Below, one piece after another: positions 6,717 to 14,652 of a DNA stretch of 64,000 bases. This DNA is from Fontibacterium abundans (GTDB lineage: Bacteria; Pseudomonadota; Alphaproteobacteria; Pelagibacterales; Pelagibacteraceae), in NCBI GenBank assembly GCA_965235095.1, contig OZ249405.1, one strand, 5' to 3'. The translations under genes and the position numbers were made by a program. How positions within the stretch are numbered: the first letter of the stretch is position 1; each line of letters begins with the position of its first letter. The notes under the pieces were generated by a model, which was not told where the DNA came from, made no database searches, and saw only the letters and a list, made by a program, of their open reading frames with translations.

Positions 6717-8029
6717 TGGATCTTAGCATCATCATTCCCGTTGCAAGACGTGAAAATGATTTCAAACTTATAAAGCAATTAAAGGAAAAGTTTAAAGGTT
6801 GTGAAATCATCATCGTTAGCGATGAGACTAATGAATTTATAAAATCAGCAAAACTTCAAGTTGATCAATTTCATTTATTAAAAAGCTCATCAAGGGCGAA
6901 GGCTTTAAATAAAGGAGCAAGTCTTTCAAATTGTAAAAACTTATGGTTTCTTCATTTAGATTCAAACATTGAGCACATTCAATTAATGGATGTGATGGGA
7001 GTTGATGAATTTAGTGTAAGTACATTTTTACTTGCGTTTGATCAGTCAAATTGTTGGTGGATTGCTGCTGGAGCTAATTTTAGAACAAAAACCTTTGGCA
7101 TTCCCTTTGGCGATCAATCTTTTTTAATGAGTAAAAAGTTATTTAATTTTGCTGGAGGATTTGATGAGAATTTATCTTTAGGTGAAGATCATGAGTTTAT
7201 TTGGCGAATAAAATCCTTAAATATTAAACTTAACATCATCAATAAAAAAATTATCACCTCCGCTATCAAATATGAAAATAAAAAAATTTATCAAAGTTTA
7301 AAAACTTTATGGAAGACAATTCTTCAGGCAATTAAATTTTACCAAGTAAAAAAAACTATTATTCTTGGAATATTTTTAAAGGATCCAAAGTCAAATGAGA
7401 GCAAATCAAGGCTGAGAGAAAAGTTGAATGATCAATTTGTAAATGAATTAAATGAAAATTTTATTGAAATTACAAATGCAAATTTGAGACAATTAAAGCA
7501 AAAAAAAGAGATTCATTTAATAAAAGTTTGTAAAGAAGTTGATGAAGAAAAGTTAAATTCTTTGAGTGGTATGTATAAAGGTAAATTTATTAATCAGGAT
7601 CAAGGCCTAAACTTAATTATGAGTGAAGTAAGTGAACTTTCGTTAAAGACCGTTGGTAAAGTTGCTCTACTCGGATCAGATATTCCATCATTAAAGGTTG
7701 GTGAATTAGATCAGGCATTATCAATAAGATTAGAAAGAGGTTCGTATTTTTTTTCAACAAAAGATGGTGGCTTTTGCTTTATGATTAGTAATGATGAAAA
7801 GATAATTGAATGTTTGAGCAAAGTTAAATCCTCAACCACATCCGTTATGCAAACTTTGACGGAATGTCTTTACAACATTGAAATTGCAAAGAAAGTTTTT
7901 ACTGATGTTGATGTGATTTTAGATTTGCAAAAAGTTTATGAGAAGTTAAAAATTGCTGAGACTAGTTTAAGCGATGAGCAAAAAAAGTTACTTAATTTTT
8001 TAAAAGTAAATGAGAAAATTTTTACTTAG
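6716..8029 (+). CDS. Fused double glycosyltransferase (TIGR04283-like + TIGR04282/DUF2064-like)
   Basis: The 437 residues contain two transferase domains that are usually separate genes. Residues 1-210 are a GT2-type domain: LSIIIPVARREND, the nucleotide-sugar motif FLHLDSN (D82, matching the LFLHADT motif of rSAM-associated transferase 2), GIPFGDQSFLMSKK (129-141), AGGFDENLSLGEDHEF (146-161). Residues about 214-437 match the DUF2064 transferase 1: IFLKDPKSNESKSRL (219-233, like FxKxPxxGxxKTRL), ALLGSDIPSL (317-326) and TKDGGFCFM (348-356). It is the last gene of the mtnP-rSAM-VTT operon and overlaps the convergent AhpD-like gene by 8 bases. Domain assignments are strong; the acceptor is unknown, with arsenosugar-like glycosides the best guess. 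Confidence 0.82.
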   Translation: MDLSIIIPVARRENDFKLIKQLKEKFKGCEIIIVSDETNEFIKSAKLQVDQFHLLKSSSRAKALNKGASLSNCKNLWFLHLDSNIEHIQLMDVMGVDEFSVSTFLLAFDQSNCWWIAAGANFRTKTFGIPFGDQSFLMSKKLFNFAGGFDENLSLGEDHEFIWRIKSLNIKLNIINKKIITSAIKYENKKIYQSLKTLWKTILQAIKFYQVKKTIILGIFLKDPKSNESKSRLREKLNDQFVNELNENFIEITNANLRQLKQKKEIHLIKVCKEVDEEKLNSLSGMYKGKFINQDQGLNLIMSEVSELSLKTVGKVALLGSDIPSLKVGELDQALSIRLERGSYFFSTKDGGFCFMISNDEKIIECLSKVKSSTTSVMQTLTECLYNIEIAKKVFTDVDVILDLQKVYEKLKIAETSLSDEQKKLLNFLKVNEKIFT

Positions 8030-8570
8030 ATTTGTCAATTTCACAAAAACCATTAGGCTTGATATCGAGTGCGCTATTAAATTTACTAGATAGGTTTTGA
8101 TAGGCAATGATTGCTGTAAGTTCAATAATTTCTTCTTTTTTAAAATGTTCCAGTAACTTTGTTTGTAATTCTTGAGAAACAGATCGGCCTGTAATGGTTA
8201 TAGTTTCTGCATATTCAAGAGCGACCTTTTCTTTTAGTGAATAAACATTACATTCTTGCCAATTCTTTAACTGATTAATCTTTTCAGTTTCGCCCTTACT
8301 TTCAAAGAACAAATGACTATTCATATCAATACAAAATTCGCAGTTATTAATTTGTGAAATCCTAACTGAAATAAGTGTTCGTAAGCTCGCATCGATTTTA
8401 GAACTTTTACTTGCTATTAACTTGAAGAAGAAATTCATACCAAGCATCAGTCTTGGCACCACACCCCACGCCTTTGTTGGATTGAGATCAAAACCAAACT
8501 TCTTTCTTTGGAAGAATAGAATTATCCTAGTTAGGAGCGGCAATTGACTATTTTCAAACTTAAGCCACAT
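8022..8570 (-). CDS. AhpD/carboxymuconolactone-decarboxylase-family protein
   Basis: The 182-residue protein contains the alkylhydroperoxidase-like signature NCEFCIDMNSH (C77, C80, H86) after an all-helical N-terminus, as in AhpD and YciW-like proteins. The CxxC reduces peroxides or partner thiols, and the His acts in proton relay. It overlaps the convergent glycosyltransferase gene by 8 bases at the 3' end and is divergent from msrB with a 20-base gap, so a tiny shared promoter region serves both. Family firm; substrate unknown. Confidence 0.8.
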   Translation of the reverse strand: MWLKFENSQLPLLTRIILFFQRKKFGFDLNPTKAWGVVPRLMLGMNFFFKLIASKSSKIDASLRTLISVRISQINNCEFCIDMNSHLFFESKGETEKINQLKNWQECNVYSLKEKVALEYAETITITGRSVSQELQTKLLEHFKKEEIIELTAIIAYQNLSSKFNSALDIKPNGFCEIDKSK

Positions 8571-8590
8571 AAGTTACATTAACATTTAGA

Positions 8591-9064
8591 ATGAAAAAAA
8601 GAAAATTTATAAAGCTACTTACTTTTATCTTATTATTACCCTTTGTGTCCCTTCAGGCCCTTGCTAAAGAAATTAACAAAGTCATAAAGACCAATAAGGA
8701 ATGGAAGAAGATTTTAACGGCCGATCAATATTACATCTTAAGACAAGAGGGAACGGAACATCCTTATACCAGTCCTTTAGATAATGAAAAACGACAAGGT
8801 GAATATCTTTGTGCTGGCTGTAAGACTGCTTTATTTAATAGTAAGATGAAATATGACAGTGGCACAGGCTGGCCTTCATTCTTTGAACACTATCCAAATG
8901 TTATCGCAACTAAATTAGATTTTAAGTTATTGCTGCCAAGAACTGAGTATCATTGTGCAGTTTGTGAAGGGCATCAAGGCCATGTATTTAATGATGGACC
9001 GCCACCAACTGGAAAACGTTATTGTAATAATGGAGCAGGTCTAACCTTTGTTCCAAAAGTTTAA
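8591..9064 (+). CDS. msrB: Periplasmic peptide-methionine (R)-S-oxide reductase
   Basis: The 157-residue MsrB is preceded by a signal peptide (about residues 1-25, ending ALA). Structural zinc ligands are CAGC (C74, C77) and CAVC (C122, C125); GTGWPSF (91-97) and HQGHVFNDGPPPTGKRYC carry the substrate site, with C145 as the catalytic residue. The block after the catalytic Cys is NNGAGL rather than the usual INSASL. Export implies repair of oxidised methionine in periplasmic proteins. Confidence 0.92.
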   Translation: MKKRKFIKLLTFILLLPFVSLQALAKEINKVIKTNKEWKKILTADQYYILRQEGTEHPYTSPLDNEKRQGEYLCAGCKTALFNSKMKYDSGTGWPSFFEHYPNVIATKLDFKLLLPRTEYHCAVCEGHQGHVFNDGPPPTGKRYCNNGAGLTFVPKV

Positions 9065-9073
9065 GGGGCAAGT

Positions 9074-9922
9074 TTAATGAATACTATTATAAATTTGATT
9101 TTGAATAATTCCTTTACTAGGTATAGGTTTTTTTAAAATTTCCAAATCATACTTTTTAAAAATATCAGTACTTGGCCAGTAACCTGTTTTTAACGTTTTA
9201 GCATAATGTACATTTAACTTAATTTTCATCATCTTTTTAAAAGTAGTTAAGTGATTATAAGTAAATGATTTATGTTCAATTTTGCTGTTGCTCAAATCAA
9301 TTATTGAAAACCAACCTTTCTTAGTTCCATCATTAGGAGGTAAACCGATTGCTCCGCTGTTATGCCAAAAGCTATTTTTTAAATACCTTGTAAATGGAAT
9401 GCCACAGTGTCCAGCTATTACTCCATCATAGTTTATGGATAGATTTTGAATAATATTTTTACTAGTAGAGGGCAAGATGAATTCATTAATCTTTCTTGGA
9501 GATCCATGGCATACCAAATATTTTTTAGATTTATAGTTTAGGACAATTTGATAAGGCAGCTGTTTAAGCCACTGCTTATTTTTTATTGAAATATTATTTT
9601 TTGAATATGGAAACCACTGTGAAGTTAGTAGATCACAGGCACTATTCTTTTTAAAACCACACCCGCAATCCTCTGCATCAAAAGCAATAGATTCTTCACA
9701 GTTTCCCATGATCGATATAATTTTATTTTTCCTAACTAGATCAATTGCTTTATTGGGTTCTGAAAAATAAGCAAAGATATCACCAGTATTAATAATTGGA
9801 ATATTTTTATAAATTGGCTTTTGGGCAATACTTAAAAATTTATTAAATGCTTCAATATTAGAGTAAATACCACCTATGATAATAAGTTTATTACTCCTTA
9901 ACTGAATAGAAATTTTATTCAT
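9074..9922 (-). CDS. Calcineurin-like metallophosphoesterase with altered metal ligands
   Basis: The 282 residues follow the family motif order, but the first motif reads GGIYSN (17-22) instead of GDxHGN, losing both the Asp and His ligands. The second is intact (TGDIF, 46-50), the third is GNCEE (73-77), then VCHGSP (137-142) and GHCGIPF (171-177). A Cys-containing insert, EDCGCGFKKNSAC, lies at 84-96. Loss of the first motif suggests reduced activity, a different metal set, or a non-catalytic role. It is convergent with msrB and upstream in position of the peroxiredoxin gene. Confidence 0.65.
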   Translation of the reverse strand: MNKISIQLRSNKLIIIGGIYSNIEAFNKFLSIAQKPIYKNIPIINTGDIFAYFSEPNKAIDLVRKNKIISIMGNCEESIAFDAEDCGCGFKKNSACDLLTSQWFPYSKNNISIKNKQWLKQLPYQIVLNYKSKKYLVCHGSPRKINEFILPSTSKNIIQNLSINYDGVIAGHCGIPFTRYLKNSFWHNSGAIGLPPNDGTKKGWFSIIDLSNSKIEHKSFTYNHLTTFKKMMKIKLNVHYAKTLKTGYWPSTDIFKKYDLEILKKPIPSKGIIQNQIYNSIH

Positions 9923-9959
9923 GAATAACTTAAACTTTCATAAATTAAAAATTTAAAAA

Positions 9960-10499
9960 TTAAACGGAGCCTGTGTATTCGCCTCTTGCAGGATAATTCT
10001 TGCTAATTGCAAAATCAATTGCACCTAGTAGATCTTTAAATATAGGTCGTGCAAATGGCATTGTTTGTGTGCTGCCATAATAAAGTGTTTGATCGTCTCT
10101 AATAATAAAAACACCAGGTTCAGAAAATTTTGCAGGCTCTTCGATCCCTATAGATGTTTTTCCTCGACCTTCTGAAATATATAATCCCCATTTTTTAGCA
10201 TCCGTTAATTTAAGATTATAACCAAACACACATTCACGATTTACTTTAATTTTATCAGCCATTTGTTGAGTTCGATCTTTTTCATCTGACGATAAAATAA
10301 TAATTTTAACATCTCGTTTTTTAAATTCTTCAGTTAAATTAGATAATTCAGCTAAATAGTTTGCACAAAGTGGACAATGAAGACCTCGATAAAAAACTAT
10401 TAAATTAAATTTATTTTTTGCATTTTTACTAAGATCAAATTCCCCATGTTGTAACGTTGGAAAGATTAGATTTGGGACAGCTGTTCTTGGTATTAACAT
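9960..10499 (-). CDS. Peroxiredoxin-like (AhpC/TSA) protein
   Basis: The 179-residue thioredoxin-fold protein has the redox motif GLHCPLC (C42, C45) placed where peroxiredoxins carry the peroxidatic Cys, after FNLIVFYR. The later EPGVFIIRDDQTLYYG strand is typical of the AhpC/TSA domain. It should reduce peroxides using the CxxC pair. It follows the DoxX gene on the same strand after a short gap that could encode a 20-residue peptide. Confidence 0.8.
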   Translation of the reverse strand: MLIPRTAVPNLIFPTLQHGEFDLSKNAKNKFNLIVFYRGLHCPLCANYLAELSNLTEEFKKRDVKIIILSSDEKDRTQQMADKIKVNRECVFGYNLKLTDAKKWGLYISEGRGKTSIGIEEPAKFSEPGVFIIRDDQTLYYGSTQTMPFARPIFKDLLGAIDFAISKNYPARGEYTGSV

Positions 10500-10502
10500 T
10501 AA

Positions 10503-10565
10503 TTAAGTTGCTTTTTTGAGTAATTCTTTAATATTATTAATACCATATTGATGAAAATAATTCAT
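10503..10565 (-). CDS. Candidate 20-aa ORF between DoxX and peroxiredoxin genes
   Basis: ATG at 10565 begins one base after the DoxX stop codon and reads MNYFHQYGINNIKELLKKAT before a stop at 10503, just ahead of the peroxiredoxin start. Position and lack of overlap suit a coupled leader peptide, but the length is so short that chance is quite possible. Confidence 0.2.
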   Translation of the reverse strand: MNYFHQYGINNIKELLKKAT

Positions 10566-10566
10566 C

Positions 10567-10911
10567 TTATTTTTTGAAAAATTTAAAAATATCTTGATTG
10601 TTACGCACTGCGAAAAAAACTAGCATGATAAAAATAGTAGTTGCTACAGCAAGCATGCCCCATTCATTAAATTTGATATGAGTTACTAGAGCGCCAACCA
10701 TCATAGCGGCTAATCCTGCAGAAGCTAAAGCTGCTAACCAATTTAGCAATAAACAAATTCCACCGATTACCTCTACGGCTCCAATAAAATACATAAACCA
10801 TAAAGGATAACCCCAGCGTTCAAATGCTAGAATTTCAAATTGCAAACTTGCAAGTTTTGCTCCACCGGATAACAAAAAAATAATTGATAAAATAATCCTA
10901 ATTATGTTCAT
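10567..10911 (-). CDS. DoxX-family membrane protein
   Basis: A 114-residue protein with four predicted membrane helices and the DoxX pattern LSGGAKLASLQFEILAFERWGYP, then a FIGAVEVIGGICLLLNW segment. DoxX-type proteins are membrane partners in redox or sulfur metabolism and often sit beside peroxiredoxins or sulfur genes, as here. Probably co-transcribed with the downstream peroxiredoxin. Confidence 0.82.
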   Translation of the reverse strand: MNIIRIILSIIFLLSGGAKLASLQFEILAFERWGYPLWFMYFIGAVEVIGGICLLLNWLAALASAGLAAMMVGALVTHIKFNEWGMLAVATTIFIMLVFFAVRNNQDIFKFFKK

Positions 10912-11023
10912 TAATATTACATTACTAACATTAAATAATTTAAATTGCTTTTTTTTTATTAATTTTTAATAAAGTTTACCTTATTATATCTTAAAAATCA
11001 TTTTTTTTCCTTTTTTAAAGACG

Positions 11024-11050
11024 ATATTCATAAATATTTATAATGAATAT
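11024..11050. repeat. Inverted repeat at the left side of the mobile element
   Basis: ATATTCAT (11024-11031) and ATGAATAT (11043-11050) flank an AT-rich 11-base spacer. It lies after the last element-like gene and before DoxX, so it may be a weak bidirectional terminator or mark the element boundary. There is no tRNA 3' end here. Confidence 0.3.
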
Positions 11051-11088
11051 TATCTTAATTTTAATAACCCTTTGCAGACGGTAAAGCG

Positions 11089-11670
11089 CTAATAATAAGT
11101 TTTAGGTTTTCCAGGCAGATCATGCACCCAATTCCTTGTATCATCATCTCTTCTAATAGGTTCACCAATGGCTTTATATTTGGGTGCTGCTGCTTTTGCG
11201 TTATAAATACCAGATCCATAGTTTCTAACCGGTTTAACACTTTCATAAAATCTTCGTTGTTTATCCTGGTATAACTTTTCTTGAGCCAGTTTTATTGTTG
11301 CTGGAGTAATTTCATTAATAACCTCTTCTGATACCTTGCCTTTTAATCTGGCTAACATCTTAATTTCATTATGCTGCTGGAACGCATAATTTGGATATTT
11401 AGTCTTGCCACCTGCTGCTACAATCCCCCTTCGTCGTGTTCTGAATGTAGTATTTTTGACAGGCAACGGGCGGCTAGCGGCGGGAGATTTGTTGTCATTG
11501 AGACGTTGATCGGGGTTAGATGGACGCATCTTCTTGAAGAAGAGCTTATTATTTTTTGAAATATATTGGCCCTGGTAACTGCCTCTTCTAATCCTGGAAT
11601 ATAAACATTCAACAGTAATACCAAGGTCTTTAGCAAATTCTTTAGATGTGAATTTAAATATTTTATCCAT
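11089..11670 (-). CDS. Basic HTH-containing hypothetical protein of the element
   Basis: The 193-residue protein starts with a predicted helix-turn-helix, SKEFAKDLGITVECLYSRIRRGSYQ (about 9-33), resembling excisionase/MerR-like DNA binders. It continues with a basic, Pro-rich middle (SRPLPVKNTTFRTRRRG) and a charged C-terminus rich in Lys/Arg. It is the last gene on the left of the element, separated from the replication operon by 200 bases with the iteron-like repeats. Function unknown; DNA binding is likely. Confidence 0.55.
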   Translation of the reverse strand: MDKIFKFTSKEFAKDLGITVECLYSRIRRGSYQGQYISKNNKLFFKKMRPSNPDQRLNDNKSPAASRPLPVKNTTFRTRRRGIVAAGGKTKYPNYAFQQHNEIKMLARLKGKVSEEVINEITPATIKLAQEKLYQDKQRRFYESVKPVRNYGSGIYNAKAAAPKYKAIGEPIRRDDDTRNWVHDLPGKPKTYY

Positions 11671-11731
11671 AATTTAAGGTTACCATTTCAAAGAATCTTC
11701 AACAACAATGACAAGACAAAAACGGACGCTG

Positions 11732-11757
11732 CTAACCTAACTAACCTAACTAACCTA
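11732..11757. repeat. Iteron-like 9-bp direct repeats
   Basis: CTAACCTAA occurs in tandem at 11732-11740 and 11741-11749, followed by CTAACCTA at 11750-11757. The inverse AGGTTAG is at 11846-11852 and TAGTTAGC at 11833-11840. Short tandem repeats beside a replication gene cluster, in an otherwise non-coding 200-base gap, are typical of iterons or primase/initiator sites. Candidate replication origin or operator of the element. Confidence 0.45.
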
Positions 11758-11873
11758 TTTTTCTAAACTCCCTAACTTTTTATTGCCGCCTGCCTCCCTC
11801 AATCATAAAATAAAACTTTATATAAATTAGCATAGTTAGCTTATCAGGTTAGTTTTTTCTTTATCTAGAGCCC

Positions 11874-12227
11874 TTAATCTTTTTCTACGCTAACCAAGTT
11901 GAAAAAGTGGTTAGCATCAATGATTGTTAGTATCGGTCGTTTATTCATTTTAATAAATAACACCGGCTGATTTTTTGTGTGTTTTGCTGCTTGTGCATAA
12001 TATTGGTAGACAAGTTTCATTTTTTGTTGAGATTTGCACTCTACTGAATAAGGAAAAAATTTAGCTGCAACTCTACTTAATTTAACATCAGCACCTGTTT
12101 CCCCAATTCTTGCAATCCTTAAATCGCTTTTTCGTAAGTGTTTAAACGTCTTGAGTATCTTGCTTCTAATAATATTTTGTAATCTTCTACCTTTTGATGC
12201 TGCTGATTGTTTTTTCATCGTTGCCAC
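11874..12227 (-). CDS. Small PD-(D/E)XK nuclease, resolvase-like
   Basis: A 117-residue basic protein with a nuclease core: a basic N-terminal helix, GETGADVKLS (D47), then SVECKSQQ (E63, K65), giving the D...ExK signature of restriction-like and Holliday-junction-resolvase folds, followed by a helix and strands PVLFIKMNKRPILTIID. Small nucleases of this type process replication or recombination intermediates in phages and plasmids. The start overlaps the end of the primase/helicase gene by 13 bases, so they are co-translated. An internal Met (residue 4) is an alternative start. Confidence 0.6.
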   Translation of the reverse strand: MATMKKQSAASKGRRLQNIIRSKILKTFKHLRKSDLRIARIGETGADVKLSRVAAKFFPYSVECKSQQKMKLVYQYYAQAAKHTKNQPVLFIKMNKRPILTIIDANHFFNLVSVEKD

Positions 12228-14446
12228 CCATCTTTAACTTCTGCCTCGCCAAACATTTGAATTTTGTAGGTTAGCTTATCTGTAATATATCTATCTAAAA
12301 ATTCCTTACCTATTTGTTCGTTTGAATAATCTTTAATTAAATCATTATGTCTAATGATCCAGAGCGTTGGTCTAAAGTAATTATTATTATATTCTATTGT
12401 GATCTGGCCTTTATTTATTCCGCCTATTTTTTCTAAAAAGTAAGCAATGTTATTTAGTCGTGGGACTTTAATATGATTTTTTTTACACCACATATCTAAC
12501 CAAGTGGAAGATATTATTCTTCTATCATCCTCAAATGGGGGTAACATCTGATCATATAAACTTCTTAAAACTTGATCTAAAGTTTTTTCCCCAGCCAATG
12601 ACATTTCTCTCAATGAATCCCACCTTGGTGCAACGCCTTTAGGATTAAATGTTTCTGATATTTTTCTGCTTTTAAAAAAACCTAATAAAGCTCTCTTGCC
12701 TTTACTTGATGCAATCCATTCATGGTAATTAGAATAAAAATCATCATCCGTTCTTTTTGCTTTACTATGATAAACAGCATATCTAGTCTCATTTTCTGGC
12801 AGTACAATTGCATCTTTGTAATTCGTAAAAAACATAAAATTAGTGCAGCTATCTTTGATTGTGTCATAATCTACATATAATTTTCTACTGCTATGCTCTT
12901 CTTCTGTAATAAATAGTTTAAATTTATTTAATATCTCTTCCCTTTCATCCCAGTCTCCTTTGCTCTTCATTTCGTCAATTAATACAAGCTGTCGATCAGT
13001 TAGAAATTGTTTTGCCTTATCTAATGACTCTTCAATATCAACCTTCTTAACGTTATCGCCTAAAGTATTTTTAATCCCATACCAAATTGATCCCTTACCA
13101 ATTTGAAATTCACTTGTTTGTAATATGAATGCAAATCTAATTTTCTCTCCTGGATACTGATAATGGTAGCAAATAAAATCTAAAAAAAATTCTCTTACGA
13201 TTTCTTCTGGTATTACATGCTCAACTAATTTTAAGAATAAACTTACATCTTGATCATATTCTGGTTCAAGATCGTAAGGTCTGTATTTGTTAATATATTT
13301 AAGTTTATCTACTATGATTATTTGTTCATTAGGATCGTATTGTTGTGGCCTATATTTAAAATTCTCACATAGAACTCTATCCCTGCTATCTTTAAAAAAC
13401 TTAATTGCATCTGCAACAGCTAATTCTTTAGAAAAACCTACTTTTATTGCATCGGGCTTATAAATCTTATTATTTTTCTTATCAAAATAGTTAGTCGTAT
13501 CTTTTAGGTAAACAACATTATTTAAGAAATCCTTTCTAGCTGTATCCGGATCTTGAATAGAATAGTTTTTTCTAAAATTATTTATTCTAATATTTATATA
13601 TTTTTCAAAATTGCCAAATTTAGTAGCATTACTGCCTTGCATAATTTCGCTTTTGACTACTGATAATCTTTTTCTAATTTCTTTGTCGGTAAAATTTAGT
13701 CCTACTGCAACGGATATAAAATCTACTAAATGATTATCTACATCCCCGCCTCTACTATGATCTTTCTTGTTTTTAAGGTTTTTAATGATTTCATTAAGAT
13801 CATTCGTATCTACTTTAGTTTCTTTGGACTCCTCTTTGGGCTGTTCCTCTGGTTTATTTAAATTCTTAAATGAGATAAAGTAATCTTCATCCTGTGCTTT
13901 GCTTTCAATTAAACTTAAATGTTTAGATAATTTTTCTTGATCTGTTTTGTAGCAAGTTAATTTTATTCCATTGCCAACATTTTTACCGCTTTTCAAATCA
14001 CTTTGTTTTGGAAATATTTCAACTTTATTTAGCCCAACTGAAGCTGCTAATTTTCTTAACGTTAATCTCATCAGATCTGCTGGAATGAATTGCTTTGAAT
14101 GAATATATAAATGCAATCCACCACTTGCTGAAATTACAGGAATTAAAGGTGTTTTTTCTGACTTTATAATTATTTGATCTATGAAAGATTTATCATAAGT
14201 ATCGACATCAATTGCGCCCCAATTACATGTTCCATCCGGTCTTAATGGGACTAAAGTTAAGTATTTCTCACCTCTAATATGCTTCTCATAATCTTGATCA
14301 TTGAGCTTTTGAAATAATCTTGTGTAGTCATAGAGTTCTTTTGTACCGCCTGGAGTTTTTTTAGTTAAGCCATTTTTTTCGGCTATATAAAATATATCAT
14401 TGCTTTGATAAGCTTTTGCAAATCTTTGTACTAATTCTGTTATCAT
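12215..14446 (-). CDS. AEP-type primase fused to D5/DUF5906-like helicase
   Basis: The 743-residue replication protein has two parts. Residues about 35-170 form an archaeo-eukaryotic primase-like domain, close to the TOTE-conflict-system primase style: AIDVDTYD (D80, D82), SASGGLHLYIHS (106-117) and EIFPKQ (143-148) with a GNGIKL strand. Residues about 400-620 resemble a superfamily 3 / DUF5906 helicase: Walker B LVLIDEM (487-493) and FMFFTNYKD, with a Walker A that is unusual (TSEFQIGKGSI, 444-454, lacking the standard GxxGxGKS/T). It should prime and unwind element DNA. It overlaps the upstream RHH gene by 4 bases and the downstream nuclease by 13. Confidence 0.78.
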   Translation of the reverse strand: MITELVQRFAKAYQSNDIFYIAEKNGLTKKTPGGTKELYDYTRLFQKLNDQDYEKHIRGEKYLTLVPLRPDGTCNWGAIDVDTYDKSFIDQIIIKSEKTPLIPVISASGGLHLYIHSKQFIPADLMRLTLRKLAASVGLNKVEIFPKQSDLKSGKNVGNGIKLTCYKTDQEKLSKHLSLIESKAQDEDYFISFKNLNKPEEQPKEESKETKVDTNDLNEIIKNLKNKKDHSRGGDVDNHLVDFISVAVGLNFTDKEIRKRLSVVKSEIMQGSNATKFGNFEKYINIRINNFRKNYSIQDPDTARKDFLNNVVYLKDTTNYFDKKNNKIYKPDAIKVGFSKELAVADAIKFFKDSRDRVLCENFKYRPQQYDPNEQIIIVDKLKYINKYRPYDLEPEYDQDVSLFLKLVEHVIPEEIVREFFLDFICYHYQYPGEKIRFAFILQTSEFQIGKGSIWYGIKNTLGDNVKKVDIEESLDKAKQFLTDRQLVLIDEMKSKGDWDEREEILNKFKLFITEEEHSSRKLYVDYDTIKDSCTNFMFFTNYKDAIVLPENETRYAVYHSKAKRTDDDFYSNYHEWIASSKGKRALLGFFKSRKISETFNPKGVAPRWDSLREMSLAGEKTLDQVLRSLYDQMLPPFEDDRRIISSTWLDMWCKKNHIKVPRLNNIAYFLEKIGGINKGQITIEYNNNYFRPTLWIIRHNDLIKDYSNEQIGKEFLDRYITDKLTYKIQMFGEAEVKDGWQR

Positions 14447-14652
14447 TGATCATCCTTCTTAAATTCTATTTTTTCAGGATTTGCTTTTCGGGTGATAACT
14501 TCAATAACTTTAGGAATAGACAACTGTGTACCCGGCACTACTTTTTTAGATAAATGACAGAGTATGTCATAAACATCAGCTTTGATGCTTATTGATATAT
14601 ATTTTCGTCCATCGCACATTTTATTCTTTGCTCTCATTTTTCTTTTTTTCAT
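14443..14652 (-). CDS. Ribbon-helix-helix-like small protein
   Basis: The 69-residue basic protein has a beta strand YISISIKADVYDILCHLSKK followed by helices ending IPKVIEVITRKA, the arrangement of MetJ/Arc-type dimeric DNA binders. In the element operon it lies immediately before the primase/helicase (4-base overlap) and overlaps the preceding 55-residue gene by 32 bases. Likely autoregulator of the replication operon or a copy-control protein; family assignment is by pattern only. Confidence 0.5.
   Translation of the reverse strand: MKKRKMRAKNKMCDGRKYISISIKADVYDILCHLSKKVVPGTQLSIPKVIEVITRKANPEKIEFKKDDQ

Noticed and set aside
11418..11636. 72-aa frame inside the left element gene
   Set aside because: Lies in another frame of the 193-aa HTH gene, which has the better start and composition.
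11061..11670. Toxin-antitoxin or defence system in the element
   Set aside because: None of the small genes shows toxin, restriction or other defence motifs that I can recognise; only DNA-binding and replication functions are supported.
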